This document shows, piece after piece, positions 11,787 through 22,636 of a stretch of 64,000 nucleotides of DNA (position 1 is the stretch's first letter; each line of letters opens with the position of its first letter). The notes under the pieces were generated by a model that made no database searches, was not told where the DNA came from, and was given only the letters and a program-made list of their open reading frames with translations. Source of the DNA: Isoetes taiwanensis (taxonomy: Eukaryota; Streptophyta; Lycopodiopsida; Isoetales; Isoetaceae); contig JAJEKV010000003.1 in NCBI GenBank assembly GCA_021234155.1, positions 20,814,386-20,878,385 of the forward strand, read 5' to 3'. A program made the translations under genes and the position numbers.

Positions 11787-12583
11787 TCAACCTCTTTTAA
11801 CTTGGGACAGCTTGCCTTCAAATGACCTTTGGCCTTACAATGAAAACAGGGACCAATATCACTTTTATCCTTCACACTTTTGCCTATGAACTTGCCCTTC
11901 CCTTTCCCTGCATACAATACCTCAACATTATCTTCAACATCATCTTCATACATTACCTTGTTCTGCTCAAACTCTGTACGTATTATTTCTTCAGCAGTTT
12001 CTCTGGTTTTAGCCACATTCCTAATCAAGGTGGACAACTGCTTATTCCCCTCAACAGCTCTTGCCACATGTAATAATTTTTGCTGTTTAGTAAGCAGGAC
12101 CCCAGCTCCCTCTAAATCTGCAACAATATTATCAAATTTAGAGAAAAACTTTTGCAAGTCATCACCTTCTTTAACCCTTAGCATCCTGAGTGCCTTGTCA
12201 AGAACATCAATTTGAGATGATGTTTTTTCCTCATAGTTCTTAAGCAAGAACTTCCAAATTTCATTAGGAGACTTTCCCCTTATCTTCAGTAAAATCGAAG
12301 CCCCAACTTTGCTGGTTAGAATACCATAAGCTTCTCTAAGCTTAATAACGCTTGATTCTACTTCACCAGATTCTTCAGAGGCTTCACTAGATTTTCCAGA
12401 GGTGGAACTTCTTCTTGCAACTACAGAGATTGCATCTCCACTTGTATTAGTTGCTTGAACTAATTCCCAAAGCCCTTCATTAACTAGAACATTCTTGATT
12501 TGTTCCTTCCAAATCTGAAAGCCCGGCCCCCCTTCATACACTGTAACTGAGTTCAATAACCCTGCTCCAAACCTGCTTGACAT
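11744..12583 (-). CDS. Copia-1 Gag (capsid and nucleocapsid)
   Basis: The start ATG at 12583 gives MSSRFGA, the same N-terminus as in Copia-2. The protein has the copia gag core with GGPGFQIWK and the region KxxLHVARAV. A CCHC zinc knuckle CFHCKAKGHLKASC lies near the end, and a second knuckle starts CFNCGGKG but loses its His by a frameshift. The ATG directly abuts the primer binding site, so there is almost no leader between primer site and gag. Gag would form the particle and bind RNA. Confidence 0.9.
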   Translation of the reverse strand: MSSRFGAGLLNSVTVYEGGPGFQIWKEQIKNVLVNEGLWELVQATNTSGDAISVVARRSSTSGKSSEASEESGEVESSVIKLREAYGILTSKVGASILLKIRGKSPNEIWKFLLKNYEEKTSSQIDVLDKALRMLRVKEGDDLQKFFSKFDNIVADLEGAGVLLTKQQKLLHVARAVEGNKQLSTLIRNVAKTRETAEEIIRTEFEQNKVMYEDDVEDNVEVLYAGKGKGKFIGKSVKDKSDIGPCFHCKAKGHLKASCPKLKEVECFNCGGKGVLAAI

Positions 12584-12596
12584 GGCTCTGATACCA
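12583..12596 (-). other. Copia-1 primer binding site for initiator tRNA-Met
   Basis: The minus strand reads TGGTATCAGAGCCA one base inside the 5' LTR, complementary to the 3' end of plant initiator tRNA-Met. Confidence 0.93.
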
Positions 12597-12597
12597 C

Positions 12598-13274
12598 TGA
12601 TAGAAGTTAGATTATATTTGCAAGTTCTATCCAATACAATCTTGTGCAAACACCCTTAGAATTATCTAGCACTTAACTTATAACACAAGTCTATTATTTA
12701 TTCTTAACCATTAAAACAATCATAGATATTACTGTTCAAATGGTATTGATTGAATCACTGTAGCGGTATAAAGCTTGAAGAACTCGGGCATCCATTATTT
12801 CATGGATCCATACAATTCCGGCACACCAAACAACTGCAATCCCCACTCACTGTTCATCTGCATCTATATATCTAAGTTTCTTGTAGAATCCGATCGGCAA
12901 GGCTTAACCATCGGACTTCTATATGAGTCAAACTTATCTCAAGAAATATCCCATATTTCTTGAGTCTATAAATATCCCACAGGCATTTCGGCATATCGGC
13001 TCCAACCATTGAACTTCGATTTCTCAACAATAATTTTAATGTTAAAAGTTAAGACTTAACTTTTAACCATACTTCACGACAAAGGTTTTGTGCATACCTA
13101 GGTTTGAGCTTCAACCCATGCAGACATCATTCATACCTAGTATGTGATGATGCTCACTGCTCCAACAACTTGTCTTGACCTAGGTGTTACAGCTTCAATA
13201 ATTTATCCTGAACTGTATATTAACACTGTAACTCAAGTTCTGCACTACAGAGAAATAACATGACACTTCTAACA
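12598..13274 (-). repeat. Copia-1 5' LTR
   Basis: This is the partner of 7704-8377 with the same TG...CA ends. On the minus strand it is the promoter LTR. A short open frame inside it is duplicated in the other LTR and is not a gene. Confidence 0.95.
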
Positions 13275-13279
13275 ATAGT

Positions 13280-13801
13280 AGGCACCAAATAGTAGACAAT
13301 AACGTAGGTGGAAGCGTTAGGAAATGCCCACATAGCCAGATCTGTGTGCCAGAACAAGTGTGGACTACATTTTTTGATGTGGAAAAATAGCAATGGGGCA
13401 GCACTGCTTCCGCGTTGTATGTTTGAGAGAGCATGTGAATTCCCCATAAGTTTACATAAGTATTGAGCTGATGAACAAAGCTGGAAAAGTTATTCTACTT
13501 GATGTAATTGAGGAGCAGATCTCGAGCAAACTCTGGGGGTCGCCACACTATAAAAGTAGTTCTATCATCTCCCCAAGAAACTATTTCTCTAAAAGATGGC
13601 TCATCAACTAGATGATATATTTCTGTAAGAAAGGCTGTCGAAATAACCCAGTGAGAAATAGATTCTTCTTTCTGAATCCAAACAGAAGCTTCTCTTCTCT
13701 TTGCTCGATGTCTGTTGCAGTCAAATTATTAGGTCCCCCATATTTTTTGGCTTGGCTCCTCCGTCTCGTTTTTGGACACCACGTTTTACGTGGGCATTGT
13801 C
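13280..13801. other. spacer between Copia-1 and Gypsy-1
   Basis: No gene is recognised. The last part, next to the Gypsy-1 insertion point, was contiguous with 25114 onward before that insertion. Confidence 0.5.
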
Positions 13802-13806
13802 ACGAT

Positions 13807-16285
13807 TGCTGCCACTCATGGCAGCATAGAAGAGCCTAGACATATCTGACATTTGGCTCATTGATTGCATGAGGAAATATGAAGACCATTGGCTTTCAGA
13901 AGCACTTGAAGACTCAGTCAAACAGCAAAAGGAACAAATGTTTAGAAGAACCAAAGAAGGACATTCACTTGGTTATCTCAAAATTGGAGGATGGACAAGG
14001 TTTTTGATTATCATCCAAAGTACTAGAGATCACTCCTACAAGATTTGAAGTCACTTGTTGAAGAACTGCGAGGCATGAGCAGGGTATGAAGTCTATTTCA
14101 TGATTTGAGCATTTGAAGTTTGGATTCTTGATGTTGTAAGAGTTTTGCCTAGCCAATTTCCCATTTTAATAGCCACTTGACTCATATTCCACCTTCCTAT
14201 CTCTTGTCATCTCTACACTTTCTGCTATCATTTCCCATACACCTATATTTCATCATACCATACCTTGGGATTGTTCAAATCACTTTTCCCTAGTCAAAAT
14301 GACCCACACACTCATGATCCATCCATACATTCATAAGTTTATCAAAAGAAACTAAAAAAGTTGAGGCTTTACCCTACTTTCTCTCACTTCAAAAAACCTA
14401 GGGTTAAAATGATCACTAGGTTGAGGAAAGGTTGTCACCTATGTCTAGTTGGCAAAAGAATTCTTTTTATGCCCACATCATCACTCACAAGTCCACATCA
14501 CTATTCATTACACACGTGTCAACCCACATCATTTTCATTCCATATCCACCTCATTAAAACATTTTTGACTAGGGAAAAGTTTTTTTGTCATCCAATGGCA
14601 CCACATCAGCAGTACATTTGCCACCTCACCAAAATTTATGCCTAGTCACCCCCTTCACTCTTTTGACAAAAAAATCAAAGTGCTCCAAATCATCTTTTGA
14701 CAAAACCACCTGGTAGCCCTTGTGAAAATATGCCACCTGGCACAAAAGATTTTCAAATTGAGTTTGTTTGGATCTCCTTAAGCTACTTCTTGGGAAACGT
14801 GCCTTCTTTGAAAAAAATGGCAAAACCTACCTACATCTACCCCCCCCCATCTATATACCCTCTCATTTCCCGCCAAGTGGCGTCCCCCCTGGCGTGCCAG
14901 GTCGAAACACGAGCCGACGCTGGCGTGGGAGGAGACCACGCAATTAGTTAAAACGACTTGAGAAGTCTATTTATATCCTTGTTTAACTTTTTGCTCTTGG
15001 CACGTGGGATATATCCATTTGAAGAAAGCAAGAACCCTAAATTTTTGCCAACCAAGAAACGGAATTTTTTGGCTGTATCCGACCACAAATTCACATCATT
15101 ACCTTCCGAATCCATCTCTGCAACATCAAGAAAACCAAATAGAAGCTAAAAGACAAAGGATCTGGCCGTAGATTCAAGAATTGCAACAGGACCGGGGCCT
15201 TTTAAAGAGGGCAAATCTCTATGCGAAAGTTAGGGGCTTTTACGCTAAATTGAAGACTCTTGGTGTGAAGTACATGCAAAAGTGATCTCTGCTCTGGATT
15301 CGACCCTCCTTTTTGGTCAAATTGATCGTTGATCGATAAAAGGCGACCATAAACTGTCCGCTTTTTTCGAAATATGCTTTGCTCATTAAGCGTGGGCATC
15401 GAAAATGATGTGATTCCTCAGATTTGATATATCAAGTGAATGAAAATCCAATTTGGTAATATCTCTCCCTTTGAAATTGTTGAAATTCCAAAAAATAGCT
15501 CTGAAATCGCTTCTATATTGCATAAAGACTAAAGAAAATTCAAAAAATAGCTTATTTTGTTTCCTTCAACTAGTATGTATATCAGTCAATACTGTTCTAT
15601 GGTTAATATAGAAGAAACTCGCTCATCATAATACCATTCCGTTTCTCATCACTTTAAGCGCACCTTTGTATGCTCTATAGTTGAACTCCACGAAGCTCTA
15701 GTGGTATAAATAACAAGGGTTGACTTAGGATATCTCCAATGTTCCTTTTACATAGATTTCCTATTTAAATAACGACAAAATTTGAAAAAGCATTCTCTCG
15801 TGGCAAAAGATCTGATCAATGGGTTCATAAAACCCCATAGTTCGAATATCTTTATCTACGATTTGTATTTGCGTTTGCATGTGACCCTTTAGACCCTTTA
15901 ATACCTTCCCGGTGGTTTCATTCAAAAAGATATTCCTAGAGAATTACGCAAGCGAAGCTCTCTTAGAGGGCATTGACCAAATCTTGACCCGGTCGGTTGT
16001 GTGATTTTAAAGTACCAAATGATATCGACTTACGAATATATTTTGCACATATATCACATCAATTGTCTAGTATACTATTGCATTGATTTCAGAAAAAAAT
16101 TCAATTTATATTGCTTTCGAGAATCTAAAGGTTAGCACTTTGTGCATTTTTTTTCCAATTTGGGAAACCGGTTCTATGATTCCTTGAGGGTTGTTTCGCA
16201 AATTTTATGCCTAGAGTGGTTGCCTAAAGCAACACGGAGGTCCTATACCATTCCGGTTGAGGGATTGCCGGGAATACCCTCAACA
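13807..16285 (+). repeat. Gypsy-1 5' LTR (2.48 kb)
   Basis: It starts TGCTGCCACTCATGGCAGC, itself a hairpin, and ends CCCTCAACA. From about 15.0 kb on, this copy has CG, CGG or related forms where the 3' LTR has CTG or CAG; before that the pattern is partly reversed. Confidence 0.93.
14966..14977 (+). promoter_or_regulatory. candidate Gypsy-1 TATA region
   Basis: GTCTATTTATATCC lies near the middle of the LTR and could set the start of the element RNA. The same motif is present in the 3' LTR near 23793-23804. No start site can be proven from sequence. Confidence 0.35.
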
Positions 16286-16288
16286 TCT

Positions 16289-16306
16289 TGGAGGTCCCAC
16301 CGAGAT
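16289..16306 (+). other. probable Gypsy-1 primer binding site
   Basis: TGGAGGTCCCACCGAG begins 3 bp after the 5' LTR. TGG is the complement of a tRNA CCA end. I cannot name the tRNA with confidence. Confidence 0.5.
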
Positions 16307-16513
16307 CCACCACGGTTCTTGGGAACTATGGCTCCTAGGCGAAATCTTTGAGACATCCGAACATCTTTGAGGTACAAGATAATGCGAGGAGGTACAAGCT
16401 ACACCCCAAGGTATAATACGTACATCTCAACAAATCTGTGAATCTAAACACCTTTGTACTGCTCAATACTTTGAACTAAATGTTCCCATTCTGTTCCTAC
16501 ATTTGACTCTACT

Positions 16514-17435
16514 ATGAGTGCTAACAACTTTCTCAAGGTTTTTGATGAGTATTATCAAGAATATGGCCACAAGAAAGGTACCAAGTTCTTTGAATTCAAG
16601 AAGTGCTTCAAAAATGATGAAGTAAGAGCTTGGTTGGAATATGTGATAAGTGATGGAACTAACACATGGGATGAGATTATCAAAAGATTCCTAGCAAGGT
16701 TTGGAAAGGTTTATGATCCTCAAGATCTTGTTTTTGAATTACAAACCTTCCATATTAGAAATGGTGATACTATTCATCAATATGTAGAAAGATTTCATGT
16801 GTATCTCACCAAATGTCAAACTAATCAAGTGCCTCACCATACCTTGCATCTTGTTGCATCTTTTATAAGAGGTTTGATTTGGGGCCAGAGAGTACAGGGA
16901 AAATGCTTAAGATTTACAAGGGGGAGGGATTTGCTACCATTCACAAGGCTTTTAACAAGGCTATTGAAATTGCTGATGTGCTTTCTTCCTTGCGGATGAT
17001 GTTTATGCCACTAATGATCCTTTCTTCCCAGATTTTGAACAAGAGCATATGGGTCGGATGCCATACCGGTTTATCTTTGTTCGAGAAAGACAAAAGAAAT
17101 TCAAGACAAGCGAAGAATCGAGATAGCTTGCTTTGCTAATACCAAAATAGATGTTGACAAGGTTCTTTGAGGCCCTACTTGAAGTGACCAAACAACTCCA
17201 GGAATTGAAGGCTTCAAGACCAGAAAGAAGAACTTATCCTCCATGTGCACATTGCATGAGAGACACTCATTCTTCTGAGATTTGTTGGTACAGGCTTTGT
17301 CTTAAATGCAATAAGAGAGGCCATTATGGTAAAGAGTGCCCTGTCGTATTTTTGCAAAGCCACGGGGACACTATGAAGATAGATGTAGTGTTAAAGAGTA
17401 TTTTGCTAGACAAGAAAAAGCAAAAGCTACTTTGA
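16514..17435 (+). pseudogene. Gypsy-1 Gag, frameshifted
   Basis: The ATG at 16514 opens a 161-codon frame with the retrotransposon gag core (WLEYVISDGTNTWDEIIKRF, then the pattern YVERFHVYLTKC). Coding moves to another frame near 16880 (KAFNKAIEIADVL) and again near 17151, where two Cys/His clusters appear: CAHC...H...C and a canonical CCHC knuckle CLKCNKRGHYGKEC. The capsid and nucleocapsid parts are thus both present but in three frames. The frame changes may be mutations or sequencing indels. Gag would package the element RNA. Confidence 0.85.
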
Positions 17436-17881
17436 AGCCACCCTTTATACTTGTTAAATATTTGTCCGAAAACTTCTTATCCTATAAGGTTTGTGCAGGA
17501 ATCTGAAGAGCAGGAAGAAATTATGGCTGTGCACACTAGAGCTATGATGAAAGACAAGGAGGCAACTCGAGAAGAAACAGAAACAAGTGCTCCAGAAGGT
17601 AGAGGGAATAAAAACAAACCTACAGAAGAAGGTAAACAACCGATACCTCCTGCCTTACATCAAAAGTTTCAGAAAAGATAAAGACAATGATGAATTTGAG
17701 ACTCTTATGAAAAGTTCAAAAATCGGTGTAGACCTACTCACATTGTTGAGAATTGCTCCTACTTTGAGAAAAAAGATGCTTAGTTTGACTCGGGAGGAAC
17801 AAGTTAACCTCACACAAGAGGAGCGATTGCTTTTACAAACCACATTGAAGAACAAATCTGATACAAGATGAGCATGACCCG
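17436..17881 (+). other. Gypsy-1 gag-protease linker
   Basis: The short Glu/Lys-rich frames here (for example near 17523-17681) look like a disordered linker between nucleocapsid and protease. No domain is visible. Confidence 0.5.
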
Positions 17882-18214
17882 GTGCCTTCACTTGTCTTGC
17901 TGCCAACATTGGTAAAAAGAGCCTTGTCCAAGGTATTACTAGATGGTGGTTCACCTTTAAATGTCATGCCACATCATGTGATGAGACAATGTGGCCTAGA
18001 AGTTGACAAAAAAGCCCCAATGGTACTTAAGTCCTTCTCCAATTCGAAAATAAACCCCATAGGGATTGTAAGCAAGGTACCTATAGATATTGAAGGGATT
18101 GTAGTGGCTGCTAATTTTGTAGTGGTTGCTTTTGAAGGTATGAATGAAAAATCAGATATTTATGACCTCCTTTTAGGAAGAAGATGGTTGTCCACGAGGC
18201 GCTAGGCCTATATG
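17882..18214 (+). pseudogene. Gypsy-1 retropepsin-like protease
   Basis: The frame carries the active-site text VLLDGGSPLNVMP, with Asp-Gly-Gly in place of the usual Asp-Ser/Thr-Gly; DGGS forms are typical of Tat and Athila relatives as I recall them. The second conserved block is LLGRRWL near the end, followed by a stop and a frame change into the RNase H frame near 18215. About 107 codons are open. The enzyme would cut the polyprotein. Confidence 0.8.
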
Positions 18215-18850
18215 GTCAAAAGGTGAGTGTACCATTACTGATGGCAAAAGGACAGTCACTATTTACAACAAGTTGGGGGAAATTGAATCTTTTAACTATA
18301 TTGAAGAAGATTTGTTGATGTCTAACCAACCTGGTGAGTATGAAGTAATTATGGCTCAGCTTGATATAGCAAAGAGACCATCTGACAAGTGCGAGACACT
18401 CAAGGAAAGTAGTAGTGCTTACTTATGGTTTGATGGTGGTGTTTCTAAGAAACTAAGCATAGCATCATCTGCTGCTATTCTCAAAGACAAGTCCAGCAAA
18501 TTAATGGCAAAAGTAGGCAGAATCCATTTGAATTCCACTTCTAACATGGCAGAGTATAAAGCATTGATTGCAGGATTGCAGGAGGCTAAGCACCTTGGTA
18601 TTACTGACATTATTGTGTTTGGTGATTCCCAACTTGTGTGTAGACAGATCCTAGGAGATTATCAGACCAAGAACAAGGATATGCTCATACTTAGAGATCA
18701 AGCTTTAGAAGAATTATCAGGATTTTCAACTTGGGAGCTGCATCATATAACTAGGGAGTTCAATGAGGAGGCAGATGCCTTATGCAAGAGTGTCTTGCTT
18801 GAACATCTAGCAGAAGGTGCTATTAAAGAAGAAGAGCTTGAAGAAGAGGA
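18215..18850 (+). CDS. RNase H domain located upstream of RT in Gypsy-1
   Basis: This open frame, shared with RT, has a complete type I RNase H signature: Asp in LWFDGG, Glu in MAEYKALIAGL, Asp in VFGDSQLV and Asp in FNEEADAL, spaced as in the bacterial and archaeal-like family. Counting from codon 18273 these are residues 54, 94, 118 and 168. The domain is followed by an acidic linker and then RT with no stop. Tat elements are known to carry a second, archaeal-like RNase H, which I recall as lying between the gypsy RNase H and integrase. Here it lies between protease and RT. All four metal-binding acids are intact, while the usual gypsy RNase H downstream of RT is decayed. Confidence 0.85.
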
Positions 18851-19914
18851 ACTCAAACAACTTCATCCTATTCTGGTAATCAATGCTAGTACTGAAAAAC
18901 AAGTAAGAGAAATCCAAATAGAGAAAAATGGTCAGAATAGAGTCTTGTATGTGGGAGATATGTTTAGAGAAGAAGATGAATGCACATTAACTAAATTTTT
19001 TAATGAATGGAAGGATGTGTTTGCTTGGGACTATGATGAATTAGTTGGTGTAGATAAGAACATTTGTGAGTTTGAGATAAAAGTTAAGGAGGGTATCAAA
19101 CCTGTGATGCAAAAACTCAGAAGAATCAATGTATCCTTGCTTGACTTAATCAGAGAAGAATTACTTAGAATGAAAGATGCAGGTGTGATCACTGAAATAT
19201 CAAATCTAGAATGGTTGTCATGCATTGTGCCTGTTGAAAAAAAAAACAAAACTATTAGAATTTGCATTGACTATAGGGATCTGAACAAAGCCACTGTTAA
19301 AGATTGCTATCCTTTGCCTTTTTTGGAAGAAGTTTTACATGCAGTTGCAGGGAAGGAGATCTACTCTTTCTTAGATGGATTCTCGGGGTTTAATCGGATC
19401 TCTGTCAAGCTAGAAGACCGACCAAAGACAGCTTTCATTACACCATGGGGAACTTTTGCCATGAAAAGAATGCCTTTTGGTTTGATGAATGCTCAAAGCA
19501 ACTTTTCAAAGAACAATGGACGCTATATTCAAGGACATGCCTTCAACTGCATTCAGGGTTTTCCTAGATGATCTTTGCTTGGGATCAGCCTTAAGGGATC
19601 ATTTTAACTATCTAACTAAAATATGTGTTATGTGCAGAAAAGGAGGTGTGAGTTTAAATCCCAAAAAATGCGTGTTTCTCTGCTCCAAGGGAGGATTGCT
19701 GGGCCATGAAGTATCTTCCAAAGGGATTCAAGTAGCTGAAAGTAAGGTGGATGCCCTGAAAAAATTAGCACCACCTAAAACTGTTAGGGAAGTAAAAAGT
19801 TTTTTGGGGATGGTAAGTTTTCTGAGGATGTATGTCCCACATTTCTCTATCTTTGTGGCTCTATATCTGATCTCACCAAGGTTGGCAAGTATACCAAACA
19901 TGAGAGCAAGCTAA
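18851..19914 (+). pseudogene. Gypsy-1 reverse transcriptase, one frameshift
   Basis: The N-terminal part is in the RNase H frame: FAWDYDEL, the repeat-conserved VKEGIKPV, CIDYRDLNKATVKDCYPLP and the first catalytic Asp in FLDGFSGF. Near 19493-19497 an extra A in a run of A shifts the frame. The second part (19489-19914) has ATFQRTMDAIF, the catalytic FLDD, the text LNPKKCVF, LLGHEVS and SFLGM. Removing one base would restore continuity, so the lesion is minimal. The enzyme makes the element cDNA. Confidence 0.9.
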
Positions 19915-20434
19915 TTATGGTTGAATGGACTCGGACATGCCGGCTTGCTTTTGATAATATTATACAAGCCATCTCAATTGCATTACTTAACCCTCGATAC
20001 ATCCAAATCCTTTGAGGCTTATATCGGTATAACCAAAAGGGTTTGTAGGATTAGTTCTCACTGCAAAGAAGATGAGGTGGTAACTTTTGCCAAACAAAAT
20101 TTGGTCTAACACTTGAAATGAGATATCCAAGACTTGAAAAAAGTCACGGTGACCCTTATGTTCTTGATTGATAGGCGGGGACATCTCATTCAAAAGAGCC
20201 ATACTCAAGTGTACATGAAACAAAATCCTTTATCCTTGATGTTCTCAAAGAAGCAGCCTAAGGCTAAGATATGTAGATGGGCTTGTAAAATCCAAGCTTA
20301 TGATATTGTTGTCAAAGTGATCACTTTAGTTAATGATCCTAGTTCATACTTGACTAATATCTTGTTCGGACGGGGAAGATGAAGAAGGTTTGGCTAATGA
20401 TGTTCAAGAAGATCACGGATCTGAGATGTAAATC
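19915..20434 (+). pseudogene. Gypsy-1 decayed gypsy-type RNase H and connection
   Basis: Frames at 19921-20109 and 20134-20382 retain pieces of the normal gypsy RNase H, such as LTLDTSKSFEAYIG and a segment ending in RWACKIQAYDIVV with NDPSSYL. Catalytic Asp/Glu text is broken by stops and shifts. The loss contrasts with the intact RNase H before RT, as if that domain had taken over the job; this is inference. Confidence 0.7.
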
Positions 20435-21727
20435 TTGTGCGAGGAGGAAGATTGGCAAGAAGAGATAAGAAGGTTTCTGGAGCTGAATGAAGTACCAGAA
20501 GGCCTCAATTCTAGCCAAAAAAGAAGGTTCAAAGAAAAATGCAACAAGTATAGACTAATTGGAGATGTGTTATGCAGGTATGACAAGGAAGGCATTATTC
20601 TAAGGTGTGTTGACAAAGAAGAAGCTAGATTAGTGGTGGAAGCGTGCCATGAAGGGGTATGTGGTGGACACTTTTTGCCGAGATACCACAAACAAAGAAG
20701 ATTTTGAGGTCCTGGTTATTATTGGCCAACTCTTTTCAAGGACTGTTATGAGACAATCAAGCACTGTCATAAATGTCAGGTTTTTGGCAGAAGGATTCTT
20801 CAGCCAGCTGCATTAATAACTTCCCCAGGACCCTTCCAGACCTGGGGGCTTGATTTTATAGGACCTGTAGATCCACCTTCTTCTGCACAACATCAGTACA
20901 TCCTTGTGGCCACTGATTACTTTACAAAGTGGGCTGAAGCTGTTCCCCTGAGACAAGCCAATGCATATACCACTGCCAGATTTATCCATGAGAATATATG
21001 TGCCAGGTTTGGCATACCTTTCAAACTCATATCTGATAGGGGTAGTCAGTTTTTAAATGATGTCATAGCCACATTGCTAGCAACTCTCAAAGTGAGACAC
21101 TCCAAGAGCTCGTCTTATTATCCTCAAGGTAATGGCCAAGCAGAATCTACAAACAAAGTGCTCAAGACTATTCTCAAGAAGACTATTAGTGTTTCAAAGA
21201 AAGATTGGCACATGAAGTTACATGATGCTTTATGGGCTTATAGAGTTACTACCAAAATCTCAACCAAGCATACACCTTTCAGCCTGGTTTATGGAGTAGA
21301 ATCTATTGTCCCAATAGAATTAGAACTTCCCTCCCTGAGGATGGCCTTGAAACTAAATTTGGAAATGGAGGAAGCACTCAAAGAAAGATGTATACGACTT
21401 ATGCAGTTGGAAGAGCACAGACATGAAGCTGAAAATGCAATATTATTAAAAAAAGCCAAAGATCTGGCAGCATTCAAGGCTGCACATAAATTACAAGGTA
21501 CATTGAGAGATGGGGAATTAGTTTTAAAATGGAATAAAGCAAAAGAGGATTGTGCCAGCAAATTTGAAGAGCTGTGGGAAGGTCCTTTTGAGGTTGCAGG
21601 AACAGCAGGCCAGGATTCTTACTGGCTGAGGTCCATATCAGAAGGGAGGGTCTTACCAAATCCTATCAATATTCTGCATTTGAAGAGGTACTGGCAACAA
21701 CATGTTGCCCTTAGTTTGTTTGAATAA
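20435..21727 (+). CDS. Gypsy-1 integrase, one in-frame TGA
   Basis: A single frame runs from about 20435 to 21727, interrupted only by TGA at 20705-20707. It has the H2C2 zinc domain (ACHEGVCGGH, then HCHKC), the catalytic Asp in WGLDFIGP, the second Asp in ISDRGSQF and Glu in NGQAEST 36 residues later, then a C-terminal GPF-type domain (WEGPFEVAG) and HLKRY. The length and order are normal for gypsy. It would insert the cDNA and make the 5-bp duplication. The TGA may be real or an error in a TGG codon. Confidence 0.9.
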
Positions 21728-22086
21728 GAATTAGTAGCTATATTTAGAGTATGAGTTATTAGGGTAGAAACAGAGTCATGAAATATTTCAAAAGACAAAA
21801 AAAACAAATTGCATTGCATTAGATATAAATTGTCCTGAAGATTAGTAAGTTAGAGCTTGAATTATTTATAAGTCTTAAAAAATGTGTGAAGTATGTCATG
21901 AGAAGTTAAATTTTCAAGTTAGATAAGTAAGTTGTAGGATTGCACCTTGTTGTCATAACCTTTTGCAGAGATAACTATTCTATGAGCTAAACGATTCTTG
22001 AAGAACAGGTATGTGGTGCTAATGATTAATTAAGCTTCCATGCAGGAACATCCACTGGCCATACATCATTCATTTCATCTTTTCAC
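21728..22086 (+). other. Gypsy-1 3' untranslated segment
   Basis: No frame or domain is visible between integrase and the tandem repeats. Confidence 0.5.
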
Positions 22087-22490
22087 TCTCCATTATCTTC
22101 ACCTCACATATGTGTCTTTGCTATCATCCTCACCATCCCAACAAGCACACTTTCCTAACATGTTTGTTTATATAATCGTATGCGGGTGCGGGTTCATCCT
22201 TGACTCATTCGGCTCCATCCGCTCATTCATTCTCTTCACTTCACAAATGTGTGCTGCCATCATCTTTACCACCCAGCAAGCACACTCAGCTAATATGGTT
22301 GTTATATACTGTATGCAGGTGCAGGTTCATCCTTGACTCATTCGCTCCATCTGCTCATTCATTCTCTTCACTTCACACATGTGTGCTGCCATCATCTTTA
22401 CCACCCAGCAAGCACACTCAGCTAACATGCTTTTACATACTGTATGCAGGTTCACCCTCAATATCATTCATCATCATCTGCTCCATGCTT
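22087..22490 (+). repeat. three tandem repeats of about 133 bp before the Gypsy-1 3' LTR
   Basis: Copies start near 22087, 22223 and 22356. Shared text includes CTCTTCACTTCACA, ACCACCCAGCAAGCACACTC and GTATGCAGGT. The first copy is more diverged and has GTATGCGGGTGCGGG where the second has GTATGCAGGTGCAGG. Tandem repeats between pol and the 3' LTR are common in Tat-group elements. Their role is unknown. Confidence 0.8.
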
Positions 22491-22636
22491 GGCCTGATTT
22501 CCATGAAGAACTCTGTTTCTCAAACATATGCATCATATCCACATTGCCATTCTTTTTTCCATCATGGCAATCTTACTGACTTTTGAAGTCATCGTGGGTC
22601 CGGCAAACCGGTCTCCCTCTTTTTTTTTAGCATGAT

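Larger units (their letters stand above)
7704..13274 (-). mobile_element. Copia-1, full-length Ty1/copia retrotransposon
   Basis: The element is bounded by LTRs 7704-8377 and 12598-13274 and flanked by the 5-bp duplication ATAGT (7699-7703 and 13275-13279). On the minus strand the order is 5' LTR, primer site, gag, protease, integrase, reverse transcriptase, RNase H, polypurine tract, 3' LTR. Integrase before reverse transcriptase defines the copia superfamily. The LTRs are almost identical, so the insertion is young, but the coding region has a stop between integrase and RT, frameshifts around the protease, and a broken RNase H end. It shares the gag start MSSRFGA with Copia-2, so both belong to one lineage. 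Confidence 0.95.

Noticed and set aside
22087-22490. CRISPR-like repeat spacing
   Set aside because: Units are about 133 bp, adjoin directly and lie in a plant retroelement; no spacer pattern.
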